Positions 44,458 to 54,612 of a DNA stretch of 64,000 nt are shown here, piece by piece. The stretch's first letter is position 1. Each line of letters opens with the position of its first letter. The notes under the pieces were generated by a model, which was not told where the DNA came from, did not search any database, and was given only the letters and a program-made list of their open reading frames with translations. The DNA comes from Pradoshia sp. D12 (GTDB lineage Bacteria > Bacillota > Bacilli > Bacillales > Pradoshiaceae), in NCBI RefSeq assembly GCF_008935075.1, contig NZ_CP044545.1:461501-525500 (forward strand), in the 5' to 3' direction. The translations under genes were made by a program, and so were the position numbers.

Positions 44458-46839
44458 ATGAATGAGAAGGTCATAAATAATAGTGATAAATGTTATGTAT
44501 TGGCTGAAGAGAAGGCTGAAAAGTATTTTGAATCCTTGCGTGCGCAGGTGATTGAAAAGAGCTATATCGATGCATTAACGAAAGATATTCAATCGTGGAA
44601 GCAGAATCATATTCGTCATCGATCCTTAGCTTCCCTTTTTGCTCATAAAAATAAAAAAACAACAAATAAGGAGTATCATCAGTATATAAGCTGGTTGAAT
44701 AAGAGAGGGAAACTGGAGCAGTATCTTCATCGAAGTATTTCATATATCTATCTGAGAGATTTGGGCAAAGCCCTGGACAAGCCTGAAACACAAACTAAAA
44801 TCAAACAAGTCGTGGATACGCTCATCTCTCAATTAGTTACAGATAAATTTGAAGAAGCTAGTGAGTTTGATTTGTTTAGTACACACGGTTTGTACAGATG
44901 GGGCCAAAAGGAGAATATCGAGTCAACAGTCATCTGGCTATTCGACAAGCTAAGAATCGTGTCATCCTCTATACCGAATGGAATGGATGCCGAAAATGCC
45001 CAACGTAAATTAATCAAAATCATAGGTGGAGTTATGATGCACGTTAGGGAAGAGATGGGCTCTGATATTTCCCCGGAGGAACGGGCACAGAAACTTGATG
45101 AAGCCATTCGGCTAGGATATTCCTATGGTCTGACCTATCCTTTTATAGATGATTTACTAGATGCAAATGTTTTATCCGATGAGGAGAAAAAGCAGTTTTC
45201 AACTATCATTAGAATGACGCTTATAAATGGGACAGTCCCAGAAATAGACGAGTGGTCTGGTAAAAATGAAGAACTTATCCGGTTTATTCATTCAGAACTG
45301 AAGGAAGCATTCGAGTATATTAAAGGTTGCCAAAGCCCTGAAAATTCCAGGATATTTTTCGACCAGGCGTATGTGTTTTTTCATTCACAGGAAGTAGACC
45401 GAGTTAAAGAGTTAACAAATGAACATTACACCAATGAAGATTTGTTTATTCCAATCATATTAAAATCATCATCTTCACGATTGATCGTTCGTTCTGTTAT
45501 TAGTGCACCAGAGGATGAAGGGTTTAACAAACGCACGTTTTACTATGGAATATACAATCAATTGGCAGATGACTTTGCGGATTTATTTGATGATATGGAT
45601 GCAGGAGCGGTCACTCCATATACGTATTATCTAACCTATCATGATAAGCGTCCTGACCTTATTAACCCATTCGAATTATATTGGACGGTTATTTTCAACT
45701 TGATTCATCATGTATATGATTCTGATCCACATGCTTGTGAGGTCATACTAGATCGAGCAATTAATGGCCTAAAAAGAAATAAAGAACGATTAGGTACTAA
45801 GCAGTATGATGAATTGATGAATTTATTAACAGCAAATATGCCGACATTTAATCGCCTTATCCAAACGATGGTTCAGAAAGCAGATGATGTGGATTTCTTT
45901 GATAAATTGCTCCGAGATCATATCCTTTCCAATATGAGAAAGGATCGTCAAGAGGAAAGCGAATTTGCTAACACAATAAAGAGCATTCGTCAGGAGATTA
46001 ATCAATATCTGCCTATTAATCAACTAGAATCTACACTTTTGACGAATGATCCAATCATTGATGCGGCAAATTACAGTCTTGAAGGTGATGGAAAGAGGCT
46101 AAGGCCAATCGTGACCTGGATGATGGGAGTCAGGGAGTATGGGCTGGATTCTACAGCGATTGTGCCGCTTCTTAAATCCCTGGAATATATGCATACGGCA
46201 TCTCTTATTCTCGATGATCTGCCATCTCAGGATAATGCGCCTATTCGAAGAGGCCGTGCTACCTTGCATACGGTCCATAATACAGGAATAGCAGAAATAA
46301 CTTCAGTATATCTTATTCAGAATGCTATGAAGGAACAAGCATCACTGAAACAGTTTGATGCTGCGTCTGTTCTACAGTTAATTCGATATTCATCCCAGGT
46401 AGCCATGGATATGTGCAGAGGGCAGGCAATGGACTTGGAATCGAAAGGGAAAATGCTGACTTTAGAGGAATTAAACACGCTTTCCTTCTACAAAACAGGA
46501 ATCGCATTTGAGGCATCACTCATTATGCCTGCCATTCTTGCTCAAGTAGGGGAATCCGAGATAGAGAAGTTAAAAAAATTCGCCCATCATGCCGGAATCG
46601 CATTTCAAATTAAAGATGACTTGCTTGATCTGGAGGGGGATGACCTTTTACTTGGAAAACCAGTCGGACAGGACAAAGAGAATAATAATTCTACATTTGT
46701 ATCAGTTCTTGGCAGGGAGGGTGCTCGTAAAGTAATGTGGGATCATTACTGCTATGCTATGGAAGCTATTGTACAGATTTCACCGAAGAGTTCATTTTTA
46801 AAGCACTTATTGAATTATATGGTGAACAGACAGCGCTAA
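44458..46839 (+). CDS. tandem isoprenoid-synthase-domain protein (polyprenyl synthetase family), 793 aa
   Basis: The C-terminal half (about 500-793) is a typical trans-prenyltransferase: G-D-G-K-R-L-R-P (543-550), first Asp-rich motif D-D-L-P-S-Q-D (586-592), second motif F-Q-I-K-D-D-L-L-D (716-724). The N-terminal 500 residues are usually absent from this family (about 290-330 aa). They carry F-I-D-D-L-L-D (229-235) and N-Q-L-A-D-D-F-A-D (367-375), spaced 140 residues apart, against 134 in the C-terminal domain. So the N-terminal half looks like a second, divergent class I isoprenoid synthase or terpene-synthase-like domain. The frame is continuous and the start is ATG 44458 (AAGAGGTAG upstream). 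Product is unknown. Confidence 0.8.
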   Translation: MNEKVINNSDKCYVLAEEKAEKYFESLRAQVIEKSYIDALTKDIQSWKQNHIRHRSLASLFAHKNKKTTNKEYHQYISWLNKRGKLEQYLHRSISYIYLRDLGKALDKPETQTKIKQVVDTLISQLVTDKFEEASEFDLFSTHGLYRWGQKENIESTVIWLFDKLRIVSSSIPNGMDAENAQRKLIKIIGGVMMHVREEMGSDISPEERAQKLDEAIRLGYSYGLTYPFIDDLLDANVLSDEEKKQFSTIIRMTLINGTVPEIDEWSGKNEELIRFIHSELKEAFEYIKGCQSPENSRIFFDQAYVFFHSQEVDRVKELTNEHYTNEDLFIPIILKSSSSRLIVRSVISAPEDEGFNKRTFYYGIYNQLADDFADLFDDMDAGAVTPYTYYLTYHDKRPDLINPFELYWTVIFNLIHHVYDSDPHACEVILDRAINGLKRNKERLGTKQYDELMNLLTANMPTFNRLIQTMVQKADDVDFFDKLLRDHILSNMRKDRQEESEFANTIKSIRQEINQYLPINQLESTLLTNDPIIDAANYSLEGDGKRLRPIVTWMMGVREYGLDSTAIVPLLKSLEYMHTASLILDDLPSQDNAPIRRGRATLHTVHNTGIAEITSVYLIQNAMKEQASLKQFDAASVLQLIRYSSQVAMDMCRGQAMDLESKGKMLTLEELNTLSFYKTGIAFEASLIMPAILAQVGESEIEKLKKFAHHAGIAFQIKDDLLDLEGDDLLLGKPVGQDKENNNSTFVSVLGREGARKVMWDHYCYAMEAIVQISPKSSFLKHLLNYMVNRQR

Positions 46840-46889
46840 AGTGGTTATCTGTTCGCTGCCTTATAGCAGAGAACATCCAGAACATAAAA

Positions 46890-46925
46890 ATGCCCCCGGT
46901 TTTAAAACCAGGGGCATCTTTTTTC
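46890..46925. terminator. bidirectional terminator
   Basis: ATGCCCCCGGTTTT / AAAACCAGGGGCAT with one mismatch, A tract before and T tract after, between convergent genes. Confidence 0.9.
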
Positions 46926-48422
46926 TTATTTAACGCCTCTCATGTATTTTTGGATGGTTGGTGAGATGAAGTAAATAATAATTGAACATAGAATTGCGAA
47001 TCCACCGATTAATCCAAAATACAGGAGTTCCGTTTCCGTACTATAAAGTTTTACAAGCTGTGCATTTATGGCCTGTGCAACAGCACTAGCGAGGAACCAT
47101 AGGCTCATCGTTTGAGCGGAGAATGCAGCAGGTGCCAATTTAGTTGTAGCAGATAAACCAACAGGAGATAGACAAAGCTCTCCAAGTGTGACGATTAGAT
47201 AGCTCAATATGAGCCAATAAGGACTGACAAGTGAGTCACCGCCACTTAGGTATCCTGGTACAAGCATCACGATAAAAGATAGACCCGCTAATAGCAAGCC
47301 AATTGAAAATTTTCTGGAAGTTGAAGGCTGCTTATCCCCTAGCTTCATCCATAACCAAGCTGCAACTGGTGCAAAGATGATTACGAAGAGGGCAGGCATT
47401 GCCTGTAGCACACCCGGTGCGATTTTAAAGCCTAACAAAGTTAAATTAGTTCTCTCTAAAGCATAAATATTCAGTAAATTAGAGCCTTGTTCATAAATAG
47501 CCCAGAAGATAACTGCTGACAGGAATAATGGAATATAGGCAAGTAATCTTGATTGTTCTTCTGCAGTTGTTTTAGAGCTTTTGTACATCCAAACAAAGTA
47601 AACGACTGGTATAATAACTGCCAAAATAGTTACGAGTAAAACAAATCGATCAATGGTTAGCCAACCGATTGTAATCAGAGCATAGAAAAGGACAATTAAT
47701 AGAGCAATTGTTACCCCAAAATAAAGAGCAAATTTCTTTTTGCCTTCAGGGCTTAATGGATTAGGTGGCTGTGTTCCAATGGTGCCCAGATTTTTCTTTT
47801 TCGTAATAACAAATACGATTAATCCAAGAAACATACCTACAGCAGCAGCTGAAAAACCTGCATGGTAGCTATCGTAATGCCCGCGTAATCCTTCTACAAC
47901 AAATGGAGCTATAAAAGCACCTAAATTAATCCCCATATAGAAGATACTGAATCCTGAGTCCCGGCGATTGTCGGCCTTTGTATATAAGTCACCAACAACA
48001 CTGGAAATGTTCGGCTTTAGCAATCCGGTACCAATGATAATTAAGAACATACTGGCAAAAAAGGCTTCAGCCCCGAGCGGTAATGCCAGAACAACATGAC
48101 CAAGCATAATAAAAACTCCACCGTAGAATACGGTTCTGCTTGTCCCAAGTAAACGGTCTGCAACCCATCCACCGATAATACCTGATAGATAGACTAAAGA
48201 TCCATAGATTGCAGCAATTGACATGGCTGTGGTTTGATCAAACCCCAGTCCGCCCTTGCTAACTTCAGCGTATAAGTAGAGGACCAGGATGGCCCGCATT
48301 CCATAATACGAAAAACGTTCCCAAAACTCTGTGAAAAATAATGTGAAAAGTCCTTTAGGGTGTCCGAAAAAACCTGTGTTCGGAATGCCTGGAACACCCG
48401 ACTGTTTGTTTAATTTAACCAA
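46926..48422 (-). CDS. dtpT: proton-dependent di/tripeptide transporter (POT family)
   Basis: I choose TTG 48422, where AAAGGAG stands 9 bases upstream; the in-frame ATGs at 48455 and 48443 lie upstream of or inside that site. 498 residues, 14 predicted helices. F-T-E-F-W-E-R-F-S-Y-Y-G-M-R-A-I-L (ExxER-type motif) near the N-terminus and the F-S-I-F-Y-M-G-I-N-L-G-A PTR2 signature are clear. It imports di- and tripeptides with protons. It is monocistronic, with its own terminator. Confidence 0.93.
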   Translation of the reverse strand: MVKLNKQSGVPGIPNTGFFGHPKGLFTLFFTEFWERFSYYGMRAILVLYLYAEVSKGGLGFDQTTAMSIAAIYGSLVYLSGIIGGWVADRLLGTSRTVFYGGVFIMLGHVVLALPLGAEAFFASMFLIIIGTGLLKPNISSVVGDLYTKADNRRDSGFSIFYMGINLGAFIAPFVVEGLRGHYDSYHAGFSAAAVGMFLGLIVFVITKKKNLGTIGTQPPNPLSPEGKKKFALYFGVTIALLIVLFYALITIGWLTIDRFVLLVTILAVIIPVVYFVWMYKSSKTTAEEQSRLLAYIPLFLSAVIFWAIYEQGSNLLNIYALERTNLTLLGFKIAPGVLQAMPALFVIIFAPVAAWLWMKLGDKQPSTSRKFSIGLLLAGLSFIVMLVPGYLSGGDSLVSPYWLILSYLIVTLGELCLSPVGLSATTKLAPAAFSAQTMSLWFLASAVAQAINAQLVKLYSTETELLYFGLIGGFAILCSIIIYFISPTIQKYMRGVK

Positions 48423-48587
48423 AAATTCTCTCTCCTTTAGCATGATGTAGTACAATATACCATTTTATTTTAGATTAACTAAAAAATCAAAATTGAGAGA
48501 CTATAATTTTGTTTATTTAATAGAAATATGTCGAAAAATGTTAGATTATGTGTGATAAATAAAGAAGAATAAATAATGTTTAATAGA

Positions 48588-48624
48588 AAATGCCCCAAAG
48601 TTATTGATAACTTTGGGGCATTTT
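48588..48624 (-). terminator. intrinsic terminator of the ald-DUF779 unit
   Basis: AAATGCCCCAAAGTTA / TAACTTTGGGGCATTT with a four-base loop. Flanks suit minus-strand termination directly after the DUF779 stop codon. Confidence 0.88.
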
Positions 48625-48627
48625 TAT

Positions 48628-48996
48628 TTAGGCTTCTATTTGATTTTTTAGTTTTGCATATTCTTCATCAGAGAATACTCGTGATTTCGTAATGAAATGA
48701 CAATCTTCTATACTATCAAGTGAAAAGGCTGCTCCTCTTCCATCAGTAGCATCTAGGATCAATTGAGTATGTTTCCAGTACTCATATTGCATCTTATGGA
48801 TATAAAACGGTGCTCCTCCAATGGAACCGAGGTATACATCAGAATCCCCCGTTTTAAAATCATCTTCCTTATAACACATGGGAGCAGATCCATCACAGCA
48901 GCCTCCGGATTGGTAAAACATAATAGAGCCGTGAGTTCTTTTTAATGAATCTATTAATTGAAGTGCCTCTTCGGTTGCTACGACACGTTCTACCAT
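48628..48996 (-). CDS. DUF779 domain-containing protein
   Basis: Start set at ATG 48996, which AAAAGGAG precedes by 10 bases, giving 122 residues; the frame is open to an upstream ATG at 49041 that overlaps the aldehyde dehydrogenase gene. Cys-rich motif S-G-G-C-C-D-G-S-A-P-M-C is the family hallmark. DUF779 genes nearly always sit next to acetaldehyde-type aldehyde dehydrogenases. They may bind metal or assist the enzyme; the role is not established. Here it is 16 bp after that gene, in one operon. Confidence 0.9.
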   Translation of the reverse strand: MVERVVATEEALQLIDSLKRTHGSIMFYQSGGCCDGSAPMCYKEDDFKTGDSDVYLGSIGGAPFYIHKMQYEYWKHTQLILDATDGRGAAFSLDSIEDCHFITKSRVFSDEEYAKLKNQIEA

Positions 48997-49012
48997 TTTA
49001 GAGTCACTCCTT

Positions 49013-50533
49013 TTAGAAGAAACCTTGAGCATTTTTATCATAGCTTACTAACAAACATTTTGTTTGTTGGTAATGATCTAACATCATAGCATGGTTTTCA
49101 CGGCCGATACCGGATAATTTGTAACCGCCGAAAGCAGCACCTGCTGGATATTGATGATATGTGTTTGTCCATACACGACCAGCTTGTATCGCACGGCCGG
49201 CACGGTAAGCAAGATCTCCACTGCGGGACCATACACCGGCACCTAATCCGTACAAGGTATCATTTGCAATTTCCATTGCTTCGTCAAAATCTTTGAAAGT
49301 CGTTACACTAAGAACTGGACCAAAGATTTCTTCCTGGAATATACGCATTTTGTTATGACCTTTGAAAACAGTCGGTTTAATATAGTTACCATTTTTAAGG
49401 TCTTCACCAAGGTCATTTTCTTCTCCGCCAATTAAACATTCAGCACCTTCTTCTTTGCCGAGTTTAATGTAGGATAAGATTTTTTCTTTTTGTTCATTTG
49501 AAGCCTGTGCGCCCATCATAACTTCTGTGTCAAGTGGGTTGCCAATCTTAATAGCTTTCACACGCTCTAATGCACGTTCCATAAATTTATCATAGATTGA
49601 TTCCTGGATTAATGCACGGGAAGGGCATGTGCAAATTTCACCGGAGTTTAGAGCAAACATCACTAAGCCTTCGATTGCTTTATTTAAAAATTCATCATCT
49701 TTGTCTATTACATCTTCAAAGAATACGTTAGGTGATTTACCGCCAAGCTCCAATGTGACAGGAATAATGTTTTCAGTAGCATATTGCATTATTTGGCGTC
49801 CCACTGCTGTAGAGCCAGTAAAGGCAATCTTCGCAATACGTGGATTTGTTGCAAGTGGTTTCCCTACTTCAATACCAAAACCATTTACGATGTTCAGAAC
49901 ACCCGCTGGGAGTATATCCTGAATTAACTCAACAAGAACCATAATGGATGCAGGAGTTTGTTCAGCTGGTTTTAATACGATGCAGTTACCTGCTGCTAAT
50001 GCCGGGGCAATCTTCCAGACAGCCATTAGAATTGGGAAATTCCAAGGAATGATTTGACCAACAACACCAAGTGGTTCTTGGAAGTGGTAAGCTACTGTAT
50101 CATTATCTAATTGAGTAGTTCTTCCTTCTTGTGTACGAATGGCACTTGCGAAATAACGGAAGTGATCAATTGCCAAAGGAACATCAGCATTCAATGTTTC
50201 ACGTACTGCTTTCCCGTTATCCCAAGTCTCAGCTACTGCGAGCATTTCCAGGTTTTCTTCTAAACGATCTGCAATTTTATTTAAAATACGTGCACGTTCA
50301 GCAGTAGAAGTTTTCCCCCAAGCTTCTTTTGCTGCATGTGCCGCATCTAATGCTAATTCAATATCTTCAGCAGAAGAACGAGCAGCCTTTGTAAAAACTT
50401 CTCCAGTTACCGGAGATTTATTTTCAAAGTATTGACCTTTAACAGGTGCAACCCATTTTCCGCCAATAAAGTTATCGTATTTCTCTTTGAAATGCACAAC
50501 TGCGCCTTCTGTATTTGGATTTGCATAAATCAT
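49013..50533 (-). CDS. aldehyde dehydrogenase (acetaldehyde/ExaC-AldB type)
   Basis: 506 residues, full length. Catalytic Cys301 lies in [11 protein letters not shown], general base Glu262 in L-E-L-G-G-K-S-P-N, and the cofactor region is I-P-W-N-F-P and F-T-G-S-T-A-V-G. The E-I-C-T-C-P-S-R motif groups it with the acetaldehyde/chloroacetaldehyde dehydrogenases (AldB, ExaC). It oxidises acetaldehyde or similar aldehydes to acids with NAD(P)+. It is followed by DUF779. With the alcohol dehydrogenase at 53.5 kb it could form an ethanol oxidation route. Confidence 0.93.
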   Translation of the reverse strand: MIYANPNTEGAVVHFKEKYDNFIGGKWVAPVKGQYFENKSPVTGEVFTKAARSSAEDIELALDAAHAAKEAWGKTSTAERARILNKIADRLEENLEMLAVAETWDNGKAVRETLNADVPLAIDHFRYFASAIRTQEGRTTQLDNDTVAYHFQEPLGVVGQIIPWNFPILMAVWKIAPALAAGNCIVLKPAEQTPASIMVLVELIQDILPAGVLNIVNGFGIEVGKPLATNPRIAKIAFTGSTAVGRQIMQYATENIIPVTLELGGKSPNVFFEDVIDKDDEFLNKAIEGLVMFALNSGEICTCPSRALIQESIYDKFMERALERVKAIKIGNPLDTEVMMGAQASNEQKEKILSYIKLGKEEGAECLIGGEENDLGEDLKNGNYIKPTVFKGHNKMRIFQEEIFGPVLSVTTFKDFDEAMEIANDTLYGLGAGVWSRSGDLAYRAGRAIQAGRVWTNTYHQYPAGAAFGGYKLSGIGRENHAMMLDHYQQTKCLLVSYDKNAQGFF

Positions 50534-50952
50534 GTTGATATCTCCCCTATGTTCGTATTGAAAACTCTTAAATGTAAAGTTTTGATGCCATTTTGGAATA
50601 AAAATACACCAGTAAAGCGTTTTCTATACTATTATTTGTCTAATTTGATAAAATTTCAAATAATATGACTGTGAATATAGGAGAAATATGATGTATAAGT
50701 GTAGTATAGAAATAGGAAAAAAATGTGTCTTCCATTACTCGTTACTAGATAGATAAATTTTGCAGGTTATCTATTACATCTAAAGAGAATTATTCACCCA
50801 TGAATGGAACAAGAGATTGGAGACAGGCTGTTTAATTTTACTAACAGCAACCAACAGATACGGGCGCTCTTATTCTGCCGAAATGCAGCGCTGCAAAAAA
50901 AAATGATCTATATTTAATTCAGTCGGCAAGAGAAAAATAAGGTGGTAATAGC

Positions 50953-51879
50953 ATGGATATTGCGGTGATAGGATCCAATATGGTCGATCTAATTTCCTAT
51001 ATTGATAGAATGCCAGAAGAGGGAGAAACACTTGAAGCACCTAGCTTTTCAATGGGGTGTGGAGGAAAAGGGGCCAACCAGGCAGTGGCAGCTGCAAAAC
51101 TGGGCTCCAAGGTCATGATGGTTACGAAGGTAGGCGATGACATTTTTGCAGATAACACCATTCAAAATCTTAAACGCTATGGAATTGATACAGAATTTAC
51201 GAATAAGGTCCCCGGAAGCAGCAGCGGGGTCGCACCAATCTTTGTAGATTCGGATTCCAAAAATCGTATTTTAATCATTAAAGGGGCCAATCAGTACCTT
51301 TTACCTGAGGATGTCGATAAAGCGGCCGAAAAGCTCAAGACATGTTCTTTAATTATTCTTCAGTTAGAAATCGCGCTCGAAACCGTTTATCGGGCGATAG
51401 AATTTGGGAACGAGCATGGGATTCCTGTTATTCTGAATCCTGCTCCTGCTACCAAAAATTTGGATTTCAATTATGTATGCAAATGTGACTTTTTTGTTCC
51501 CAATGAAAGTGAACTGGATATCTTGACTGGCATGCCTGTTTCAACGATTGAGCAAATTAAAGCTGCTGCAGTCAGCCTGATAGATAAAGGAGTTAAAAAT
51601 GTTATCGTGACGATGGGAAGCCGAGGCGTGATGTGGATAACCGATAGAGGAACGCAAATCGTTGATTCATTCAAGGTTGATGCTGTAGACACAACGGGGG
51701 CCGGAGACGCATTCATCGGCTGTTTCGCCTATAATTATATTCAGAATGGGGATATTGTCCAATCGATAAAAATGGCTAATGCCTTTGCAGCATTAAGTGT
51801 CACAAAACGTGGTACACAGAATTCTTATCCAAGTATGGATGAAGTTAAGTTGTTTTTAAGCAAAAGAATTGAAGCGTAA
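50953..51879 (+). CDS. ribokinase-like PfkB-family sugar kinase
   Basis: 308 residues with both PfkB signatures: G-C-G-G-K-G-A-N-Q-A-V-A-A-A-K-L-G near residue 36 and D-T-T-G-A-G-D-A-F-I-G-C-F near residue 254, whose Asp is the catalytic base. The layout is that of ribokinase, but no rbs or deo genes are adjacent, so ribose, deoxyribose or another pentose/nucleoside could be the substrate. The 419-bp gap before it (50534-50952) is AT-rich. It has only one small imperfect hairpin near 50,873, and no gene I can support. Confidence 0.85.
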   Translation: MDIAVIGSNMVDLISYIDRMPEEGETLEAPSFSMGCGGKGANQAVAAAKLGSKVMMVTKVGDDIFADNTIQNLKRYGIDTEFTNKVPGSSSGVAPIFVDSDSKNRILIIKGANQYLLPEDVDKAAEKLKTCSLIILQLEIALETVYRAIEFGNEHGIPVILNPAPATKNLDFNYVCKCDFFVPNESELDILTGMPVSTIEQIKAAAVSLIDKGVKNVIVTMGSRGVMWITDRGTQIVDSFKVDAVDTTGAGDAFIGCFAYNYIQNGDIVQSIKMANAFAALSVTKRGTQNSYPSMDEVKLFLSKRIEA

Positions 51880-52152
51880 GCAGGATTTTAATTAAAACTT
51901 GGTTTTTAGTGAATTAAAGGATGGCTCTTAGTGATGGAGTCATCCTTTAATATTTAAGTTATTTTACACAAATATATGACTAAGATATTTTTAGGGGTTA
52001 TTAAGATTACCTTTCTATTGTTCAAGTGTTTGTCATAAAAACAAATATAATTCAGATTAATCAGTTAATAAATTTGTTATCAATCGATATAATGATATAA
52101 TAAAAGTGTTCTGTATTATGCGTTTCTAACAAAATTTTAGGAGATGACCAAT

Positions 52153-53202
52153 ATGAAAGCACTCAGATGGTACAATGCTAAAGATTTAAGGTTAGACAAT
52201 TTAGAGGAACCTACTGCCAAAAAGGGAGAAGCAAAAATTAAAGTTGAATGGTGCGGTATTTGTGGAAGTGACTTACACGAATATACAGCCGGTCCAATTT
52301 TTATCCCAACCGAAGAGCCACACCCATTGAGTAAGGAGAAAGCTCCGATTGTAATGGGACATGAATTTTCTGGACAAGTTGTAGAGGTTGGCGAAGGCGT
52401 AACCAGAGTCCAAGTTGGTGACCGTGTTACAGTTGAGCCCGTCTACTCCTGTGGAAAATGCGAAGCTTGTAAACAAGGAAAATATAATCTATGTGAGCTA
52501 ATGGGCTTTTATGGTTTAGCAGGAGGCGGTGGAGGATTCTCTGAATACGCTTCTATACCGGAACATATGTTACATAAGCTGCCTGAAAATGTTTCATTTG
52601 AACAAGGGGCACTCGTAGAACCTTCAGCTGTTGCTGTACACGCTGTTAAACAAAGTAAACTTAAAGTTGGCGATAAAGCAGCGGTATTTGGAACAGGACC
52701 AATTGGTTTATTAGTTATTGAAGCGTTAAAAGCAGCTGGTGCGGCTGAAATTTATGCAGTAGAATTATCAGAACAACGCAGGCAAAAAGCAGAAGAACTT
52801 GGTGCTATTGCTATCGATCCGAATCAGGGTGATGTCGTTGAACAATTAACTAAATTGACAAATGGCGGTGTTGACGTTTCATATGAAGTAACAGGAGTAC
52901 CGATTGTTTTAAAACAAGCTATTCATTCAACTAAATTTAATGGTGAAACGATGATTGTTAGTATTTTTGAAAAAGAAGCGTCTATTCATCCAAACGATAT
53001 TGTTATGAAAGAACGTACAATCAACGGTATTATTGGATACCGTGATATATTTCCTGCTGTTATCAATTTAATGGCTCAGGGCTACTTCCCAGCTGACAAA
53101 CTCGTTACCAAACGAATTAAGTTGGATGATGTGATTGAAGAAGGCTTTGAAGGTTTATTAAACGAACGAAATCATATTAAAATATTAGTAAAAGCTGAAT
53201 AA
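52153..53202 (+). CDS. bdhA: (R,R)-butanediol dehydrogenase / zinc alcohol dehydrogenase
   Basis: Start set at ATG 52153, with TAGGAG 10 bases upstream; ATG 52144 is too close. 349 residues, medium-chain dehydrogenase. Catalytic zinc ligands lie in W-C-G-I-C-G-S-D-L-H and G-H-E-F-S-G, and structural zinc cysteines in C-G-K-C-E-A-C-K-Q-G-K-Y-N-L-C. The nucleotide motif is G-T-G-P-I-G-L-L. Sequence and length match Bacillus BdhA, which interconverts acetoin and 2,3-butanediol with NAD(H) at the end of overflow fermentation. Monocistronic. Confidence 0.92.
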   Translation: MKALRWYNAKDLRLDNLEEPTAKKGEAKIKVEWCGICGSDLHEYTAGPIFIPTEEPHPLSKEKAPIVMGHEFSGQVVEVGEGVTRVQVGDRVTVEPVYSCGKCEACKQGKYNLCELMGFYGLAGGGGGFSEYASIPEHMLHKLPENVSFEQGALVEPSAVAVHAVKQSKLKVGDKAAVFGTGPIGLLVIEALKAAGAAEIYAVELSEQRRQKAEELGAIAIDPNQGDVVEQLTKLTNGGVDVSYEVTGVPIVLKQAIHSTKFNGETMIVSIFEKEASIHPNDIVMKERTINGIIGYRDIFPAVINLMAQGYFPADKLVTKRIKLDDVIEEGFEGLLNERNHIKILVKAE

Positions 53203-53241
53203 TCATTGTACAAATGCAAATATGATAATCATATATAGAAA

Positions 53242-53280
53242 CTAAAATGGCCTTCTCTTCAAATGGAATGGCCATTTTAG
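53242..53280 (+). terminator. intrinsic terminator of bdhA
   Basis: Perfect 11-bp stem CTAAAATGGCC / GGCCATTTTAG with a 17-base loop and a weak T tail. Confidence 0.7.
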
Positions 53281-53534
53281 TGTTTATGGATTTATTAGTA
53301 AGAAAGCAACACGTGGTGTATTGGATTTTGAGGTGTATTATACATTTCTGAGTATACAATTCTGCTAAAACACGTAATTTAGTCGTATTTGTGGAAGTTA
53401 GTTGGAGATGTATATATTTTAATAATCTGAATATATAAAATCGTTCAATATGTATTTACTTTGCTAACTATTATAATTATAATAAGTATGTGAAACATTG
53501 AGCAAGTTAATATGCATACGGAGGATTGATTGGA

Positions 53535-54560
53535 ATGAAAGCAGCTGTAGTGAGTGCAAAGAATCCTGGTAAAGTAGAATTAGTTGAAAAGGAGCTTCCT
53601 AAGTTAAAACCCGGTCAAGCTTTAGTTGATGTAGAATATTGCGGAGTATGTCATACAGACTTGCACGTAGCAAAAGGTGATTTCGGTGCAGTTCCGGGAA
53701 GAATTCCTGGACATGAAGGAATCGGCATTGTGAAAGAAATTGCAGACGACGTTACAAGTTTAAAAGTAGGAGATCGTGTCAGCATTGCCTGGTTCTTTAA
53801 GGGATGCGGAACTTGCGAATACTGTGTGACGGGAAATGAAACCTTCTGCCGCAGCGTACAAAACGCCGGCTTCACGGTTGATGGAGCAATGGCTGAGCAA
53901 TGTATCGTAGAAGCGGACTATGCAGTTAAAGTACCTGAAGGTCTTGATCCAGCTCAAGCGAGCAGTATTACATGTGCAGGGGTAACTTGCTACAAAGCAA
54001 TTAAAGTTTCTGATATTAAACCTGGTCAATGGATTGCTATCTATGGCTGTGGTGGATTAGGTAACCTTGCGATCCAATATGCGAAAAATGTATTCAATGC
54101 AAAAGTAATTGCAGTGGATATTAATGATGATAAATTGGCATTGTCCAAAGAAGTAGGAGCAGATCTTGTATGTAACCCATTAACAGATGGAGATGCAGGT
54201 GAGTGGATTCAGGAGAAAGTTGGAGGAGCTCATGCTGCAGTTGTTACAGCTGTTTCCAAAGTTGCCTTTAACCAGGCTGTTAACTCTGTTCGTGCCACTG
54301 CTAAAGTTGTTGCAGTAGGATTACCTCCTGAAACAATGGATTTGGCTATCGTGAAAACCGTATTGGATGGTATTCAAATCGTTGGTTCCTTAGTTGGTAC
54401 ACGTAAGGATTTAGAAGAGGCTTTCCAATTTGGAGCAGAGGGCAAAGTAGTGCCAATCGTTGAAACAAGATGCTTGCATGAAGTAAATGATATTTTTGAA
54501 GAAATGGAAGCAGGTAAAATCCAGGGCCGTATGGTCATCGATATGCACAAACACGAATAA
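53535..54560 (+). CDS. adhP: zinc-dependent alcohol dehydrogenase AdhP/AdhA
   Basis: ATG 53535 is placed 10 bases after CGGAGG; an in-frame TTG at 53526 is less well spaced. 341 residues. Catalytic zinc motif C-G-V-C-H-T-D-L-H and G-H-E-G-I-G, structural zinc [15 protein letters not shown], and [14 protein letters not shown] for NAD binding. Strongly AdhP-like (ethanol-active). High codon bias. The 332-bp upstream gap is AT-rich; a TGTGAAACATTG segment before the gene is only half of a Rex-type site. Confidence 0.94.
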   Translation: MKAAVVSAKNPGKVELVEKELPKLKPGQALVDVEYCGVCHTDLHVAKGDFGAVPGRIPGHEGIGIVKEIADDVTSLKVGDRVSIAWFFKGCGTCEYCVTGNETFCRSVQNAGFTVDGAMAEQCIVEADYAVKVPEGLDPAQASSITCAGVTCYKAIKVSDIKPGQWIAIYGCGGLGNLAIQYAKNVFNAKVIAVDINDDKLALSKEVGADLVCNPLTDGDAGEWIQEKVGGAHAAVVTAVSKVAFNQAVNSVRATAKVVAVGLPPETMDLAIVKTVLDGIQIVGSLVGTRKDLEEAFQFGAEGKVVPIVETRCLHEVNDIFEEMEAGKIQGRMVIDMHKHE

Positions 54561-54612
54561 TTCCAATCAATAACCTTAAGTAATAAACCTCAAGCAGAAT
54601 ACTATAGAAAAA

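Noticed and set aside
50570-50625. cre-like AAAGCGTTTTCT upstream of the aldehyde dehydrogenase gene
   Set aside because: Three mismatches to the cre consensus on either strand, which is not better than chance in AT-rich DNA.
50688-50756. 22-residue ORF in the gap before the ribokinase gene, with AGGAGA upstream
   Set aside because: Composition is unremarkable, the site is only moderate, and nothing else supports it.
53469-53486. PerR-like AT-rich palindrome upstream of adhP
   Set aside because: Two or more mismatches in a very AT-rich stretch. It is better explained as promoter-region composition.
53490-53502. Rex-type half site TGTGAAACATTG before adhP
   Set aside because: Only one half of the TTGTGAA-N4-TTCACAA consensus is present, so redox control is not supported.
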